A DNA stretch of 64,000 nucleotides from Thomasclavelia ramosa DSM 1402 (GTDB taxonomy: Bacteria > Bacillota_I > Bacilli_A > Erysipelotrichales > Coprobacillaceae), in NCBI RefSeq assembly GCF_014131695.1, contig NZ_CP036346.1, positions 1,302,001-1,366,000 of the forward strand, given 5' to 3'. Shown here piece by piece: positions 1-7,724 of this stretch. Below the pieces are notes generated by a model, which worked only from the letters and a program-made list of their open reading frames with translations, had not been told where the DNA came from and ran no database searches. Position 1 is the stretch's first letter. Each line of letters begins with the position of its first letter. Made by a program: the position numbers and the translations under genes.

Positions 1-780
1 GGATATAGTAGATGTTCGATTGCAGCGCAGCTGCCGATAATTTCAGCAATGGGAATTGAATGTGTTTTTGTTCCAACTGCAATCCTATCAGTAAACACAA
101 TGCATCCAGAATATTATTTCGATGATTATACGGATCGAATGAATGATTATATTGAAACATATAAAAAAATGAAGGTTAGTTTTGATGGAATTGCTACAGG
201 ATTTCTTGGTTCAGAAAGACAAATCGATATTGTCATTGATTTTATAAAAACTTTTAAGAAAAAACATACATTTGTATTAGTAGATCCGGTAATGGGTGAT
301 CATGGGAAACTTTATCCGACTTACACTACTGCAATGCAAGATAAAATGCGTCAACTAATACCATATGCGACAATTATGACACCCAATTTAACTGAATTAT
401 GCGCACTTTTAGAGGTACCATATCCGCATGATATAATTAATCGGGATGAGCTGATTGAAATGTGTCGCCAATTGTCAAATTTGGGCCCACAAATGGTCGT
501 TGTAACAGGGATTAGTATTGGTGACGAAATTATTAACTTTGCATATGAACAAGGGAAGGAACCTGCCATTATCAAAGTAAAGCGAATAGGCGATGATCGA
601 AGCGGGACTGGTGATGTTATCAGCGGTGTTATTGCGGGAAGTTATTTAAATGGTTTGAATTTCTATCAATGTGTTGAAAAAGCTGCAAATTTTGCATCTA
701 GGTGTATTGAGTATAGTCAAGCAGTTGGAGCTCATAATCATTTGGGACTATGCTTTGAGCCTTTCTTAAAAGAACTTTAG
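1..780 (+). CDS. Pyridoxal/pyridoxamine kinase family protein, 5' end outside window
   Basis: The reading frame is open from base 1, so the gene begins upstream; 259 C-terminal residues are visible. The ribokinase-fold PdxK/PdxY family phosphorylates pyridoxal, pyridoxine or pyridoxamine with ATP in the vitamin B6 salvage pathway. Visible family marks are the segment DPVMGDHGKLY, the MTPNLTE segment, and the GTGD motif near the C-terminus carrying the catalytic aspartate. An internal ATG at base 49 is not the start, because conserved sequence (GYSRCS...LPIISAMGI) precedes it in frame. The radical SAM gene follows after 11 bases, so the two are probably co-transcribed. A hydroxymethylpyrimidine kinase role is less likely but belongs to the same fold. 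Confidence 0.85.
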   Translation, partial: GYSRCSIAAQLPIISAMGIECVFVPTAILSVNTMHPEYYFDDYTDRMNDYIETYKKMKVSFDGIATGFLGSERQIDIVIDFIKTFKKKHTFVLVDPVMGDHGKLYPTYTTAMQDKMRQLIPYATIMTPNLTELCALLEVPYPHDIINRDELIEMCRQLSNLGPQMVVVTGISIGDEIINFAYEQGKEPAIIKVKRIGDDRSGTGDVISGVIAGSYLNGLNFYQCVEKAANFASRCIEYSQAVGAHNHLGLCFEPFLKEL

Positions 781-791
781 GAGGAAAGAAA

Positions 792-1436
792 ATGGTGATT
801 TTATATACGCTACATGGTAATGGATATATTGATTTAAAAGATCTAGATACGTATAAGGGAATAACTTGTTATGTTAACAGCACAAACAGATGTAGTTGTG
901 CATGTACTTTTTGTTTACGTAATACAAAAGAAATGCTTGAATCAAATTCTCTATGGTTAAAAAGGGAGCCGACTGTAGAGATGATTATTGCGGAATTTGA
1001 AAAATATGATTTAACAGCATTTAAAGAAGTAGTATTTTGTGGTTTTGGTGAACCGTTAACTCGCCACGATGATTTAATGAAAGTTGCAAAATATATTAAA
1101 GAGAAAAGGTCAGATTTATCGATTAGAATCAATACAAATGGCTTATCATCAATTACGTTAGGGCGTGATATTGCGCCTGATTTTAAGGGAGTAATCGATA
1201 CAGTATCTATAAGTTTAAATGCTCCAACTAAGGAAGAATATTATGAATTAACAAGAGCCTGTTATGGAGTTGATTCATTTAACTACATGCTCCAATTCAC
1301 AAAAGCGTGTAAAAAATATGTACCAAGTGTTGTTTTGACAGTTGTAGATATAATCGGGGTGGAAAAAATTAAATTGTGTCAAAAAATTGCCGATGGTCTT
1401 GGAGTAGAGTTAAGAGTTCGGCCGTTTGAAGAATAA
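792..1436 (+). CDS. Radical SAM protein, TatD-associated type
   Basis: This 214-residue protein carries the CX3CX2C motif of radical SAM enzymes at Cys34, Cys38 and Cys41, followed by GFGEPL, the usual SAM-binding segment. Length and sequence match from memory the small radical SAM family often found next to or fused with TatD nucleases; its substrate is unknown. No TatD gene is visible in the window. A strong ribosome binding site (AGGAGG) lies 6-11 bases before the ATG. It follows the pyridoxal kinase gene closely, suggesting one transcript. An extra cysteine (Cys36) sits inside the cluster motif. Confidence 0.8.
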   Translation: MVILYTLHGNGYIDLKDLDTYKGITCYVNSTNRCSCACTFCLRNTKEMLESNSLWLKREPTVEMIIAEFEKYDLTAFKEVVFCGFGEPLTRHDDLMKVAKYIKEKRSDLSIRINTNGLSSITLGRDIAPDFKGVIDTVSISLNAPTKEEYYELTRACYGVDSFNYMLQFTKACKKYVPSVVLTVVDIIGVEKIKLCQKIADGLGVELRVRPFEE

Positions 1437-1493
1437 TAAATTGTATCAAGATTATAATTATGATAGAATTTATAACAGTGAGGTAATTATAAA

Positions 1494-2228
1494 ATGATGC
1501 AATTAAGTCGTGAAGAAAGAATGTTAGATGTAAAAAGTATGACTAATGTTCGTGATTTGGGTGGCTATGAAACTCAAACTGGTTTTTATACAAAAAGTCA
1601 TAAATTTATTCGTTCAACCAATCCAAGTAAGTTATCAGATGATGAGAAAGAATATCTTTATGATTATGGAATTAGAATGCAAGTAGATTTACGAAGTGAC
1701 TTTGAAGTCGAACAGTTACCAAGTCAATTAACAGGTTATCGTGATATTGAATACTATAATGTCAATTTAATGCAGTCTAAAGATTTAAATGTTCTCCCTA
1801 GTGAAGTAACAAATTATCAAGATTTAGCTGGTTTTTATATTTTTATGCTAGAGGCAAATAAACAGCAGTTTAAAGAAGTTTTTGAATTGTTTTATGATCA
1901 TCCATACGATGCAATTATGTTTAATTGTTCAGCTGGAAAAGATCGTACTGGGGTGATTGCGGCATTATTGTTAGATTTAGCAGGTTGTCATGATTATGAT
2001 ATTGTTAAAGATTATTCAGAATCATATGAAAATAATCTTAAAATAATTTCTGAATTGGAACGTTTGGTTGATGATGCTAATCGCGCATTTTTAGAATCTG
2101 CTCCACAAATGATGATGAAATTTTTGGACTATTTGAGAGAACATTATGGAAGTGCTAAAGAGTATTTGGTAAGTTGCGGTCTTGAAGAAGAAAAGATTAT
2201 TGAAATTATAGAAAATTTTGTAATTTAA
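1494..2228 (+). CDS. Tyrosine-protein phosphatase (Y_phosphatase3 / LipA-like)
   Basis: The 244-residue cytoplasmic protein has the CX5R signature CSAGKDRTG, with catalytic Cys145 and Arg151. An N-terminal segment NVRDLGGY is typical of the bacterial tyrosine/lipid phosphatase family that includes Listeria LipA. Members hydrolyse phosphotyrosine and sometimes phosphoinositides; the physiological substrate here cannot be read from sequence. GAGG lies about 10 bases before the ATG at 1494; a second ATG directly follows at 1497 and could be used. It is transcribed in the same direction as the radical SAM gene with a 57-base gap. Confidence 0.85.
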   Translation: MMQLSREERMLDVKSMTNVRDLGGYETQTGFYTKSHKFIRSTNPSKLSDDEKEYLYDYGIRMQVDLRSDFEVEQLPSQLTGYRDIEYYNVNLMQSKDLNVLPSEVTNYQDLAGFYIFMLEANKQQFKEVFELFYDHPYDAIMFNCSAGKDRTGVIAALLLDLAGCHDYDIVKDYSESYENNLKIISELERLVDDANRAFLESAPQMMMKFLDYLREHYGSAKEYLVSCGLEEEKIIEIIENFVI

Positions 2229-2235
2229 AAAAAGT

Positions 2236-2279
2236 AATTCTCCTATTTGAGTTGTATATGATAATAGGAGGATTTTTTT
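2236..2279 (+). promoter_or_regulatory. Terminator-like hairpin that also contains the next gene's Shine-Dalgarno
   Basis: Bases 2236-2247 pair with 2263-2274 (12 base pairs with one G-U, 15-base loop), followed by further T residues up to the ATG at 2280. The downstream arm contains AGGAGGA, the ribosome binding site of the gene at 2280. The structure could end the phosphatase transcript and also mask initiation of the next gene. Confidence 0.6.
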
Positions 2280-2684
2280 ATGAGAAAAACAAATAAACTG
2301 ACATTTAAACAAAAACAAGAAGCAGTAGCGGAGCTATTTAAGCAGTTTCACCGAGCTAAATTGAAATTGTATTGTTTAGAAAATACTAATTTCTATCCGC
2401 AGTTAAATATCGGGATGCTTCATGAAAAGAAAAGTGGATACAATGCTTCAATTGCTGAACGCTTAAATCAACGAATTGATGATAGAGATGAATTGGAGCG
2501 AGTGGTGGCAGCATTTGAAATTGTGATTCAAGCATTAAGTCCTGAGAGTCAATTAATTATTACAAATGAATTTGTTTTACAGAAGAATCATGAGTGGTGG
2601 CTTGAATTTTATAGTCGAGCAACTTATTATCGTTTAAAAACAAGAGCCTTGGAAGAAATATTATTTTATGTAAATATTTCATAA
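2280..2684 (+). CDS. Hypothetical protein, MG284/ArpU-like
   Basis: A 134-residue, mostly helical, soluble protein without a signal peptide. The C-terminal segment SRATYYRLKTRALEEIL looks like the DNA-recognition end of small sigma-like or ArpU-type proteins, and the overall pattern resembles the mycoplasma MG284/MPN403 family; this is recall, not a search. Its AGGAGG ribosome binding site lies inside the hairpin at 2236-2279, so translation may be structure-controlled. Function is unknown. It sits between a phosphatase gene and a purine permease with its own promoter. Confidence 0.7.
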   Translation: MRKTNKLTFKQKQEAVAELFKQFHRAKLKLYCLENTNFYPQLNIGMLHEKKSGYNASIAERLNQRIDDRDELERVVAAFEIVIQALSPESQLIITNEFVLQKNHEWWLEFYSRATYYRLKTRALEEILFYVNIS

Positions 2685-2708
2685 TTGTCATATATTAGCG
2701 CTTTTTCC

Positions 2709-2736
2709 TTGAAAAGACTGGTATTTTAGATATAAT
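2709..2736 (+). promoter_or_regulatory. Promoter of purine permease gene
   Basis: TTGAAA (2709-2714) and TATAAT (2731-2736) are separated by 16 bases, 30 bases before the permease ATG. The short leader leaves no room for a purine riboswitch. A weak cre-like sequence (TATTAGCGCTTTTT) lies at 2693-2706. Confidence 0.7.
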
Positions 2737-2766
2737 AAAAAGGTATTTTTAAAAAGGAGAAAGACA

Positions 2767-4083
2767 ATGCTTGAAAAGATTTTTAAATTAAAAGAAAAGG
2801 GAACAACGGTCAAAACAGAGGTTATTGCTGGAATTACTACGTTTTTAGCAATGGCTTATATTTTAGCTGTTAACCCGAACATGTTAAGTGAGACTGGGCT
2901 GTCTTATGATGGCGTTTTCTTAGCAACGGCACTATCTTCAGGGATCGCAACTTTGATCATGGGGTTATTAGCAAACTATCCAGTTGCTTTAGCACCGGGG
3001 ATGGGAGTTAATGCATTATTTACATATACCCTTGTTTTTTCAATGGGGTATAGTCCTGCAGCAGCATTGGCAGCGGTTGTAGTATCAGGAATAATTTTCT
3101 TGTTAATTTCAGTTACTGGGGTGCGTAAAGCAATTATTAATGCAATTCCTCAACAATTAAAGCTTGCGATTGGAGCTGGAATTGGATTTTTTATCGCCTT
3201 TATTGGACTAAAAAATGCTGGAATCATTATTGGAAGCGAATCAACATTTGTGGCGTTAGGGAAGTTGACTGATCCAGTTGTATTATTAGCAGTATTTGGG
3301 GTCTTAATAACAATTATCTTAATGGCTCGTAAGACACCAGCAGCAGTATTTTATGGATTGGTGATTACCGCAATTGTTGGAATTGTAGCTGGTTTATGTG
3401 GTATCGAGGGAATGCCGGCAATGCCTTCAAAAATTGTTTCAATTGATTTAGATACTAGTGGGTTTGGTATATTTATGAATGGTTTTGGTGAGTTATTTAG
3501 CCATCCGGATTGTATTGTAGCATTATTTTCATTGTTATTTGTTGATTTTTTTGATACCGCAGGAACATTAATTTCAGTTGCGAACAAAACTAATTTAGTT
3601 GATGAAAATGGTGAGTTAGATAATATTGAACAAGCATTAGTTGCTGATTCTACAGGAACAGTTATTGGAGGAATTCTAGGAACCTCTACTGTTACTTCTT
3701 TTGTTGAATCAACAGCTGGGGTTGAAGCTGGAGGAAGAACAGGATTAACTGCTTGTACTACAGCAATATTATTCTTCTTATCAATTTTATTTGCTCCAGT
3801 ACTTAGTGTTGTAACTAGTGCGGTTACTGCTCCTGCTTTAGTGGCAGTTGGAATTTCCATGGCAACTCAATTAGGTGGAATTGATTGGGATGATATCGTT
3901 TTCGCTGCATCTGGTTTCATCACAGTGATCATGATGATTTTAACTTATTCAATTTCAGATGGGATTGCATTTGGTTTTATTGTTTATGGTATTACTAGTG
4001 TAATTGCTGGTAGATCTAAAGAAATCAAACCGATTGTTTGGGCTTTAATTTTAATCTTCGTAGTATATTTTGCTTTAATATAG
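2767..4083 (+). CDS. NCS2-type purine permease (AzgA/PbuG family)
   Basis: The 438-residue membrane protein has about 12 hydrophobic segments and N-terminal sequence TEVIAGITTFLAMAYI, followed by the APGMGVNALF motif characteristic of the AzgA/PbuG branch of xanthine/uracil permeases. A second signature, DFFDTAGTL, lies at about residue 260. The family takes up guanine, hypoxanthine or adenine with protons across the cytoplasmic membrane. A canonical promoter and AAGGAG ribosome site precede it, and a strong terminator follows at 4087. It is monocistronic. The exact purine specificity cannot be decided from sequence alone. Confidence 0.9.
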   Translation: MLEKIFKLKEKGTTVKTEVIAGITTFLAMAYILAVNPNMLSETGLSYDGVFLATALSSGIATLIMGLLANYPVALAPGMGVNALFTYTLVFSMGYSPAAALAAVVVSGIIFLLISVTGVRKAIINAIPQQLKLAIGAGIGFFIAFIGLKNAGIIIGSESTFVALGKLTDPVVLLAVFGVLITIILMARKTPAAVFYGLVITAIVGIVAGLCGIEGMPAMPSKIVSIDLDTSGFGIFMNGFGELFSHPDCIVALFSLLFVDFFDTAGTLISVANKTNLVDENGELDNIEQALVADSTGTVIGGILGTSTVTSFVESTAGVEAGGRTGLTACTTAILFFLSILFAPVLSVVTSAVTAPALVAVGISMATQLGGIDWDDIVFAASGFITVIMMILTYSISDGIAFGFIVYGITSVIAGRSKEIKPIVWALILIFVVYFALI

Positions 4084-4086
4084 TGG

Positions 4087-4133
4087 AAAGATACTTGTGA
4101 ACTATTTTAAGTAATAGTTTGTCAAGTATCTTT
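4087..4133 (+). terminator. Rho-independent terminator of purine permease
   Basis: AAAGATACTTG (4087-4097) pairs with CAAGTATCTTT (4123-4133), with an inner AACTATT/AATAGTT stem, followed by T-rich sequence. Confidence 0.85.
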
Positions 4134-4139
4134 TATTAT

Positions 4140-4576
4140 TTAATAAATATGATTTAATTTAAAGTTTTATTAATAATATATGTGGGTTAGCCCCTTGCTG
4201 GCTAAGATTATTTTTCAATACTTTCTAGTTTTGAATTGATTCAATCAGCTCGGTAATAAAGCAATTTGAGTGGCAAGGTCAATCGTTGCAATTAAATCTG
4301 TGTTTCGTTAGTATAAAAATGTAATCAACTATTTTGATTTTTTACTATCTAAGTAATCTTGTTTATTAATTTACCAAAAGTAGTAACATTTATAATTACT
4401 ATATTTCTTATTTTATTAATCATTTGATATTAGAGAATAATATTATTTTTTCCTAATAGCTATTCAATTATATCAAGTGTTCAATTTGACAAAGCAAGGT
4501 AATTGTCAATGGAAACTTACTTTAAAAAAATAAACTTAGTTTCTCGGCAACTATTTCTAATATAATATTCAAGACT
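4140..4576. other. AT-rich intergenic region without a convincing gene
   Basis: No open reading frame with a ribosome binding site is visible. The notable element is an inverted repeat TTGACAA-N10-TTGTCAA at 4486-4509. A small hairpin TTAGCC/GGCTAA lies near 4187-4205. The bases just before 4577 contain a GAAACT/AGTTTC stem that may end the tspO transcript. Some stretches between 4200 and 4330 look like decayed coding sequence, but no family was recognised. Confidence 0.4.
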
Positions 4577-5038
4577 TTAATTATTTACAAAAATCCAAAA
4601 ATTTAAATATAAGGCAAAAAGTATCCAACCCATGTAAGGAAGTAATAAAAAAGCTGCTAAAGGACGGATTTGATAAAATAATTTGATAAGAATAGCAACT
4701 AGAATACATAGTGTAATCAATATTGCTAGTGCTAATAAAAAACTTTGGTAATTAAAAAAAGCGATAGGCCATGCAAAATTAATCAGTAGTTGAAAATAAT
4801 AAATAATAAGAGCAGTTTCTTTATTTTTACTATTACTTCGATGAATTAGATAACTTGCTAAACCGATTAAAATATAAAGAAATGTCCAAACGATTGGGAA
4901 TAGATATCCAGGCGGAGAGCACTTAGGAAGGTTAACTGTTTGGTATACATCCATTGCATTCATTGTAAAAATTGCACTTAAAGCACCGATTCCCAGAGAG
5001 ATTGATAGATTTAATATAATATATTTGTATTTTTTCAA
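4577..5038 (-). CDS. tspO: TspO/MBR family protein
   Basis: A membrane protein of about 153 residues with five hydrophobic segments. The tryptophan-rich sensory protein signature is visible: LPKCSPPGYLFPIVWTFLY, then LLINFAWPIAFF, and LLPYMGWILFALYLN. The family binds porphyrins and other ligands; a role in porphyrin handling or stress response is inferred only from homologues. The TTG at 5038 is preferred because AGGTGA lies six bases before it; an in-frame GTG at 5047 overlaps that ribosome site. It is transcribed alone, divergent from exonuclease III. Confidence 0.85.
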   Translation of the reverse strand: MKKYKYIILNLSISLGIGALSAIFTMNAMDVYQTVNLPKCSPPGYLFPIVWTFLYILIGLASYLIHRSNSKNKETALIIYYFQLLINFAWPIAFFNYQSFLLALAILITLCILVAILIKLFYQIRPLAAFLLLPYMGWILFALYLNFWIFVNN

Positions 5039-5146
5039 TTTTATCACCTATATTAGTATAGACAGATTATCGAAAAATATTAAAAATCTTAAGAAGTGAT
5101 AAAGAATGATAAATTTTTTTCTAATATAGAAAAAAACACTTCTATA

Positions 5147-5168
5147 GAAAAGCGCTTTCATGTATAAT
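5147..5168 (+). promoter_or_regulatory. Promoter region of xth with cre-like operator
   Basis: GAAAAGCGCTTTCA at 5147-5160 matches 12 of 14 positions of the idealised CcpA cre TGAAAGCGCTTTCA. It lies directly before the -10 box TATAAT (5163-5168), where bound CcpA would block transcription. The -35 box is weak. Confidence 0.55.
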
Positions 5169-5187
5169 AATAGAGTGAGGTAAGAGA

Positions 5188-5943
5188 ATGAAATTAGTAT
5201 CATGGAATGTTAATGGAATTAGAGCCTGTATTACAAAAGGGTTCTATGATGTTTTAAAAGAAAGTAAAGCAGATATTTTTTGTGTCCAAGAAACAAAGAT
5301 GCAAGAAGGTCAAATTGAATTAGAAAAGCATGGATATTATACTTATATGAATAGTGCTGAAAAAAAGGGTTATAGTGGAACTTTAGTGTTTTCTAAAGAA
5401 AAACCATTAAATTATAGTTATGGAATTGGTATCGAAGAACATGACCATGAAGGCCGCGTTGTTACGCTTGAGTATGAAAAATTTTATTTAGTCAATTGTT
5501 ATACTCCTAATAGCCAAAATGAATTGAAACGATTGGACTATCGGATGCATTGGGAAGATGATTTTCTTGCATACTTGAAGTCTTTGGAGAAGAGTAAACC
5601 GGTTATTTTATGTGGTGATTTAAATGTAGCCCATCAAGAAATTGATTTAAAGAATCCTAAAACGAATCGTAAAAATGCAGGTTTTTCTGATGAAGAGAGA
5701 GCTAAGATGACAAATTTATTAGAAAATGGTTTTATAGATACGTATCGATATTTATATCCTGATCAAGAAGGTGTTTATTCTTGGTGGTCATATCGATTTA
5801 ATGCCCGTAAGAATAATGCTGGATGGCGGATTGATTATTTTATTGTTTCAGATTGTTTAAAAGAAGGGATAAAAGAAGCGTTTATTTGTACTGATATTTT
5901 GGGCAGTGATCATTGCCCCGTTGGATTAGAAATAGATTTATAA
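5188..5943 (+). CDS. xth: Exodeoxyribonuclease III (AP endonuclease)
   Basis: The 251-residue protein is full length for the XthA/ExoA family, which cuts DNA at abasic sites and removes 3' blocking groups in base excision repair. Active-site motifs are present: WNVNG (Asn7), CVQETK (metal-binding Glu35), GDLNVAH, GWRIDYF and the C-terminal GSDHCPV containing the catalytic histidine. A GAGG ribosome site precedes the ATG. The promoter overlaps a cre-like site, unusual for a repair gene. A small membrane peptide gene follows after 24 bases and shares the terminator. Confidence 0.93.
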   Translation: MKLVSWNVNGIRACITKGFYDVLKESKADIFCVQETKMQEGQIELEKHGYYTYMNSAEKKGYSGTLVFSKEKPLNYSYGIGIEEHDHEGRVVTLEYEKFYLVNCYTPNSQNELKRLDYRMHWEDDFLAYLKSLEKSKPVILCGDLNVAHQEIDLKNPKTNRKNAGFSDEERAKMTNLLENGFIDTYRYLYPDQEGVYSWWSYRFNARKNNAGWRIDYFIVSDCLKEGIKEAFICTDILGSDHCPVGLEIDL

Positions 5944-5967
5944 GATATGTTAAAGGAGATTGTGTCA

Positions 5968-6063
5968 ATGGCACCAGTTACATTATTATCATTTCTTACT
6001 CTTTTAGGAATAACCGTATTTTTCTTTGCATGTGTAGCGTACAATAAAATAAAAAACAAGTAA
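5968..6063 (+). CDS. Small membrane peptide, possible NSS transporter small subunit
   Basis: A 31-residue peptide starts at an ATG preceded by AAAGGAG at good spacing. It has one hydrophobic helix (LLSFLTLLGITVFFFACVAY) and a basic tail NKIKNK, which suggests a single membrane pass with the C-terminus inside. The convergent neighbour is a sodium:neurotransmitter-symporter family transporter; in Corynebacterium such transporters (MetP) need a tiny subunit (MetS). Assigning that role here is inference from size and neighbourhood; the WGG-type residues I associate with MetS peptides are absent. Confidence 0.6.
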   Translation: MAPVTLLSFLTLLGITVFFFACVAYNKIKNK

Positions 6064-6089
6064 TGATTTATTTCATTACTTGTTTTTTT
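6057..6089. terminator. Bidirectional terminator between small peptide and NSS transporter
   Basis: CAAGTAATGA (6057-6066) pairs with TCATTACTTG (6073-6082), followed by seven T on the plus strand and preceded by an A-rich run that serves the minus strand. It overlaps the stop codon of both flanking genes. Confidence 0.85.
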
Positions 6090-7452
6090 AAATTGAAATA
6101 ATCCCCATTGTTGATAAGACTGAACTAATTAATATTATTAATAGGCCAGGGACAACAACATATTTCATACAAAATAGATAAGCTTTTTTACGCTTGAATT
6201 TAGAACTGTATTCAACTTCGTCAGTAACTGTTTTAAAACCGGTTACTTTGATGATAAGTAGACATGTACAAGCTGCAGAAATTGGCATCATGATTGAGTT
6301 TGTCATAAAATCAAAGAAATCAAGAATACTTAAACCAAGCGGTGTAATGAAATCTAAAACACCAAATCCAAGTGAACATGGAATACCTAATAAAGCAATT
6401 CCTCCAAAAATAAGAACACAGCATTTTTTTCTTGAAAAATCATATCGATCTTGAATAATTGAAACACAACATTCCATTAATGAAATTGCTGAAGTTAATG
6501 CTGCAAACAGTACTAATAAAAAGAATACTAATCCAATAATGTTACCAAATGACATACTGGCAAATACTTTTGGCATTGTAATAAACATTAAGGAAGGACC
6601 GGCGTTTAGTGTATCTGGATTTCCACCAGAAAAAGCAAATACTGCGGGGATAATCATTAAACCTGCTAGAAAGGCAATTAATGTATCCATTATCTCTACT
6701 TGAGTAATTGATTGTTCCATATCAATTTCACGTTTCATATATGAACCATATGTAAATAAAATTCCCATCCCGATAGACAACGAATAGAACATTTGTCCCA
6801 TAGCCGCTACTACTGTCATGATTGAAAAACGCGAGAAGTCAGGAATTAAATAGTATTTAACCCCTTCAATAGCACCAGGTGTAAATAATGCATATAAAGC
6901 AATGAATAGAGCCATTGCAACTAAAGCAGGCATTAATACTTTACTGCATTTTTCAATTCCTTTTTCAACACCTAGCATAACTACGCCAAATACCATTCCA
7001 GCAAAGACAAGTAACCAGATGACAGGCTGTAGTGTTGAAGATGAAAAACCAGTAAAATAGGTATCACTAACTAAGCTGGCAGAATTGTTTGTAATAAATT
7101 CAAATAAATATTTACAAACCCATCCCCCAACAACACAGTAGTAAGGTACGATGAGCATTGGCACGATGGCATTTAGCCAACCACCAAATTGAAGTTTTTT
7201 TGCACCCAATTGTTTATAGGCTGCAATCGGGCTCTTTTTTGTTTTTCTTCCCAAGGCAGTTTCACTAATTAGCAAAGCAAAACCAAAGGTAATCGCTAAA
7301 ATAAAATATGTGAATAAAAAAGTACCTCCACCATATTTAGCTGCTAAATAAGGGAAACGCCAAATATTCCCGAGCCCGACAGCAGAACCAGCTACTGCCA
7401 TAACATAGCCCAGGCGACCAGAAAAGCTACTTCGCTTGTGTTTTGTTTCCAT
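6088..7452 (-). CDS. Sodium-dependent symporter, NSS (SNF) family
   Basis: The 454-residue protein has about 11-12 membrane segments and the family hallmark near its N-terminus, GSAVGLGNIWRFPYL, which forms the sodium and substrate site in LeuT-like transporters. The next segment, GGGTFLFTYF, is also conserved. NSS proteins of bacteria import amino acids with sodium across the cytoplasmic membrane; the substrate cannot be told here. AGGAG lies shortly before the ATG. It converges with the small membrane peptide gene at 5968 and shares its terminator. Confidence 0.92.
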   Translation of the reverse strand: METKHKRSSFSGRLGYVMAVAGSAVGLGNIWRFPYLAAKYGGGTFLFTYFILAITFGFALLISETALGRKTKKSPIAAYKQLGAKKLQFGGWLNAIVPMLIVPYYCVVGGWVCKYLFEFITNNSASLVSDTYFTGFSSSTLQPVIWLLVFAGMVFGVVMLGVEKGIEKCSKVLMPALVAMALFIALYALFTPGAIEGVKYYLIPDFSRFSIMTVVAAMGQMFYSLSIGMGILFTYGSYMKREIDMEQSITQVEIMDTLIAFLAGLMIIPAVFAFSGGNPDTLNAGPSLMFITMPKVFASMSFGNIIGLVFFLLVLFAALTSAISLMECCVSIIQDRYDFSRKKCCVLIFGGIALLGIPCSLGFGVLDFITPLGLSILDFFDFMTNSIMMPISAACTCLLIIKVTGFKTVTDEVEYSSKFKRKKAYLFCMKYVVVPGLLIILISSVLSTMGIISI

Positions 7453-7625
7453 TTTTATCTCCTATTATTAAATTTTCATGCCTTTTCATTATAATAAAAT
7501 TTGTCTATAAAAGTCAATTAAATGGCACTAAATAGGATGTTTTTGTTATGATTTTGTTAATGCTGAGTTAAATTAGATCAATAGTGTTATGATATAAATA
7601 TAAATAAGTAAAGAAGGGATAAAAT

Positions 7626-7682
7626 ATGGCACGAATAATTGCAATTATTATGGCCTTATTTGGTCATAAAGGGCATTCGTAA
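7626..7682 (+). CDS. Possible 18-residue hydrophobic peptide
   Basis: A short frame, MARIIAIIMALFGHKGHS, begins at an ATG preceded by GAAGGG and is followed by a strong hairpin terminator at 7693. The peptide is hydrophobic with a His/Lys/Gly tail. It lies on the plus strand between two minus-strand genes, so a dedicated transcript would be needed; TATGAT at 7588 is a possible -10 box but no clear -35 is seen. It may be a small membrane peptide, a leader, or chance. Confidence 0.35.
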   Translation: MARIIAIIMALFGHKGHS

Positions 7683-7692
7683 TTTCGGTATT

Positions 7693-7724
7693 AAAAAAGA
7701 TATCTACGTTTAGATATCTTTTTT
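7693..7724. terminator. Bidirectional terminator
   Basis: AAAAAAGATATCTA (7693-7706) pairs with TAGATATCTTTTTT (7711-7724) around a four-base loop, perfect and symmetrical, so it can end transcription in both directions. The stop codon of the amidohydrolase lies at its centre. Confidence 0.9.

Noticed and set aside
2685-2766. Search for a purine riboswitch before the purine permease
   Set aside because: Only 30 bases separate the -10 box from the start codon, too short for an aptamer.
4187-4205. GGTTAGCC...GGCTAAG hairpin considered as riboswitch or T-box part
   Set aside because: No T-box or known aptamer consensus nearby, and no downstream gene in the right orientation.
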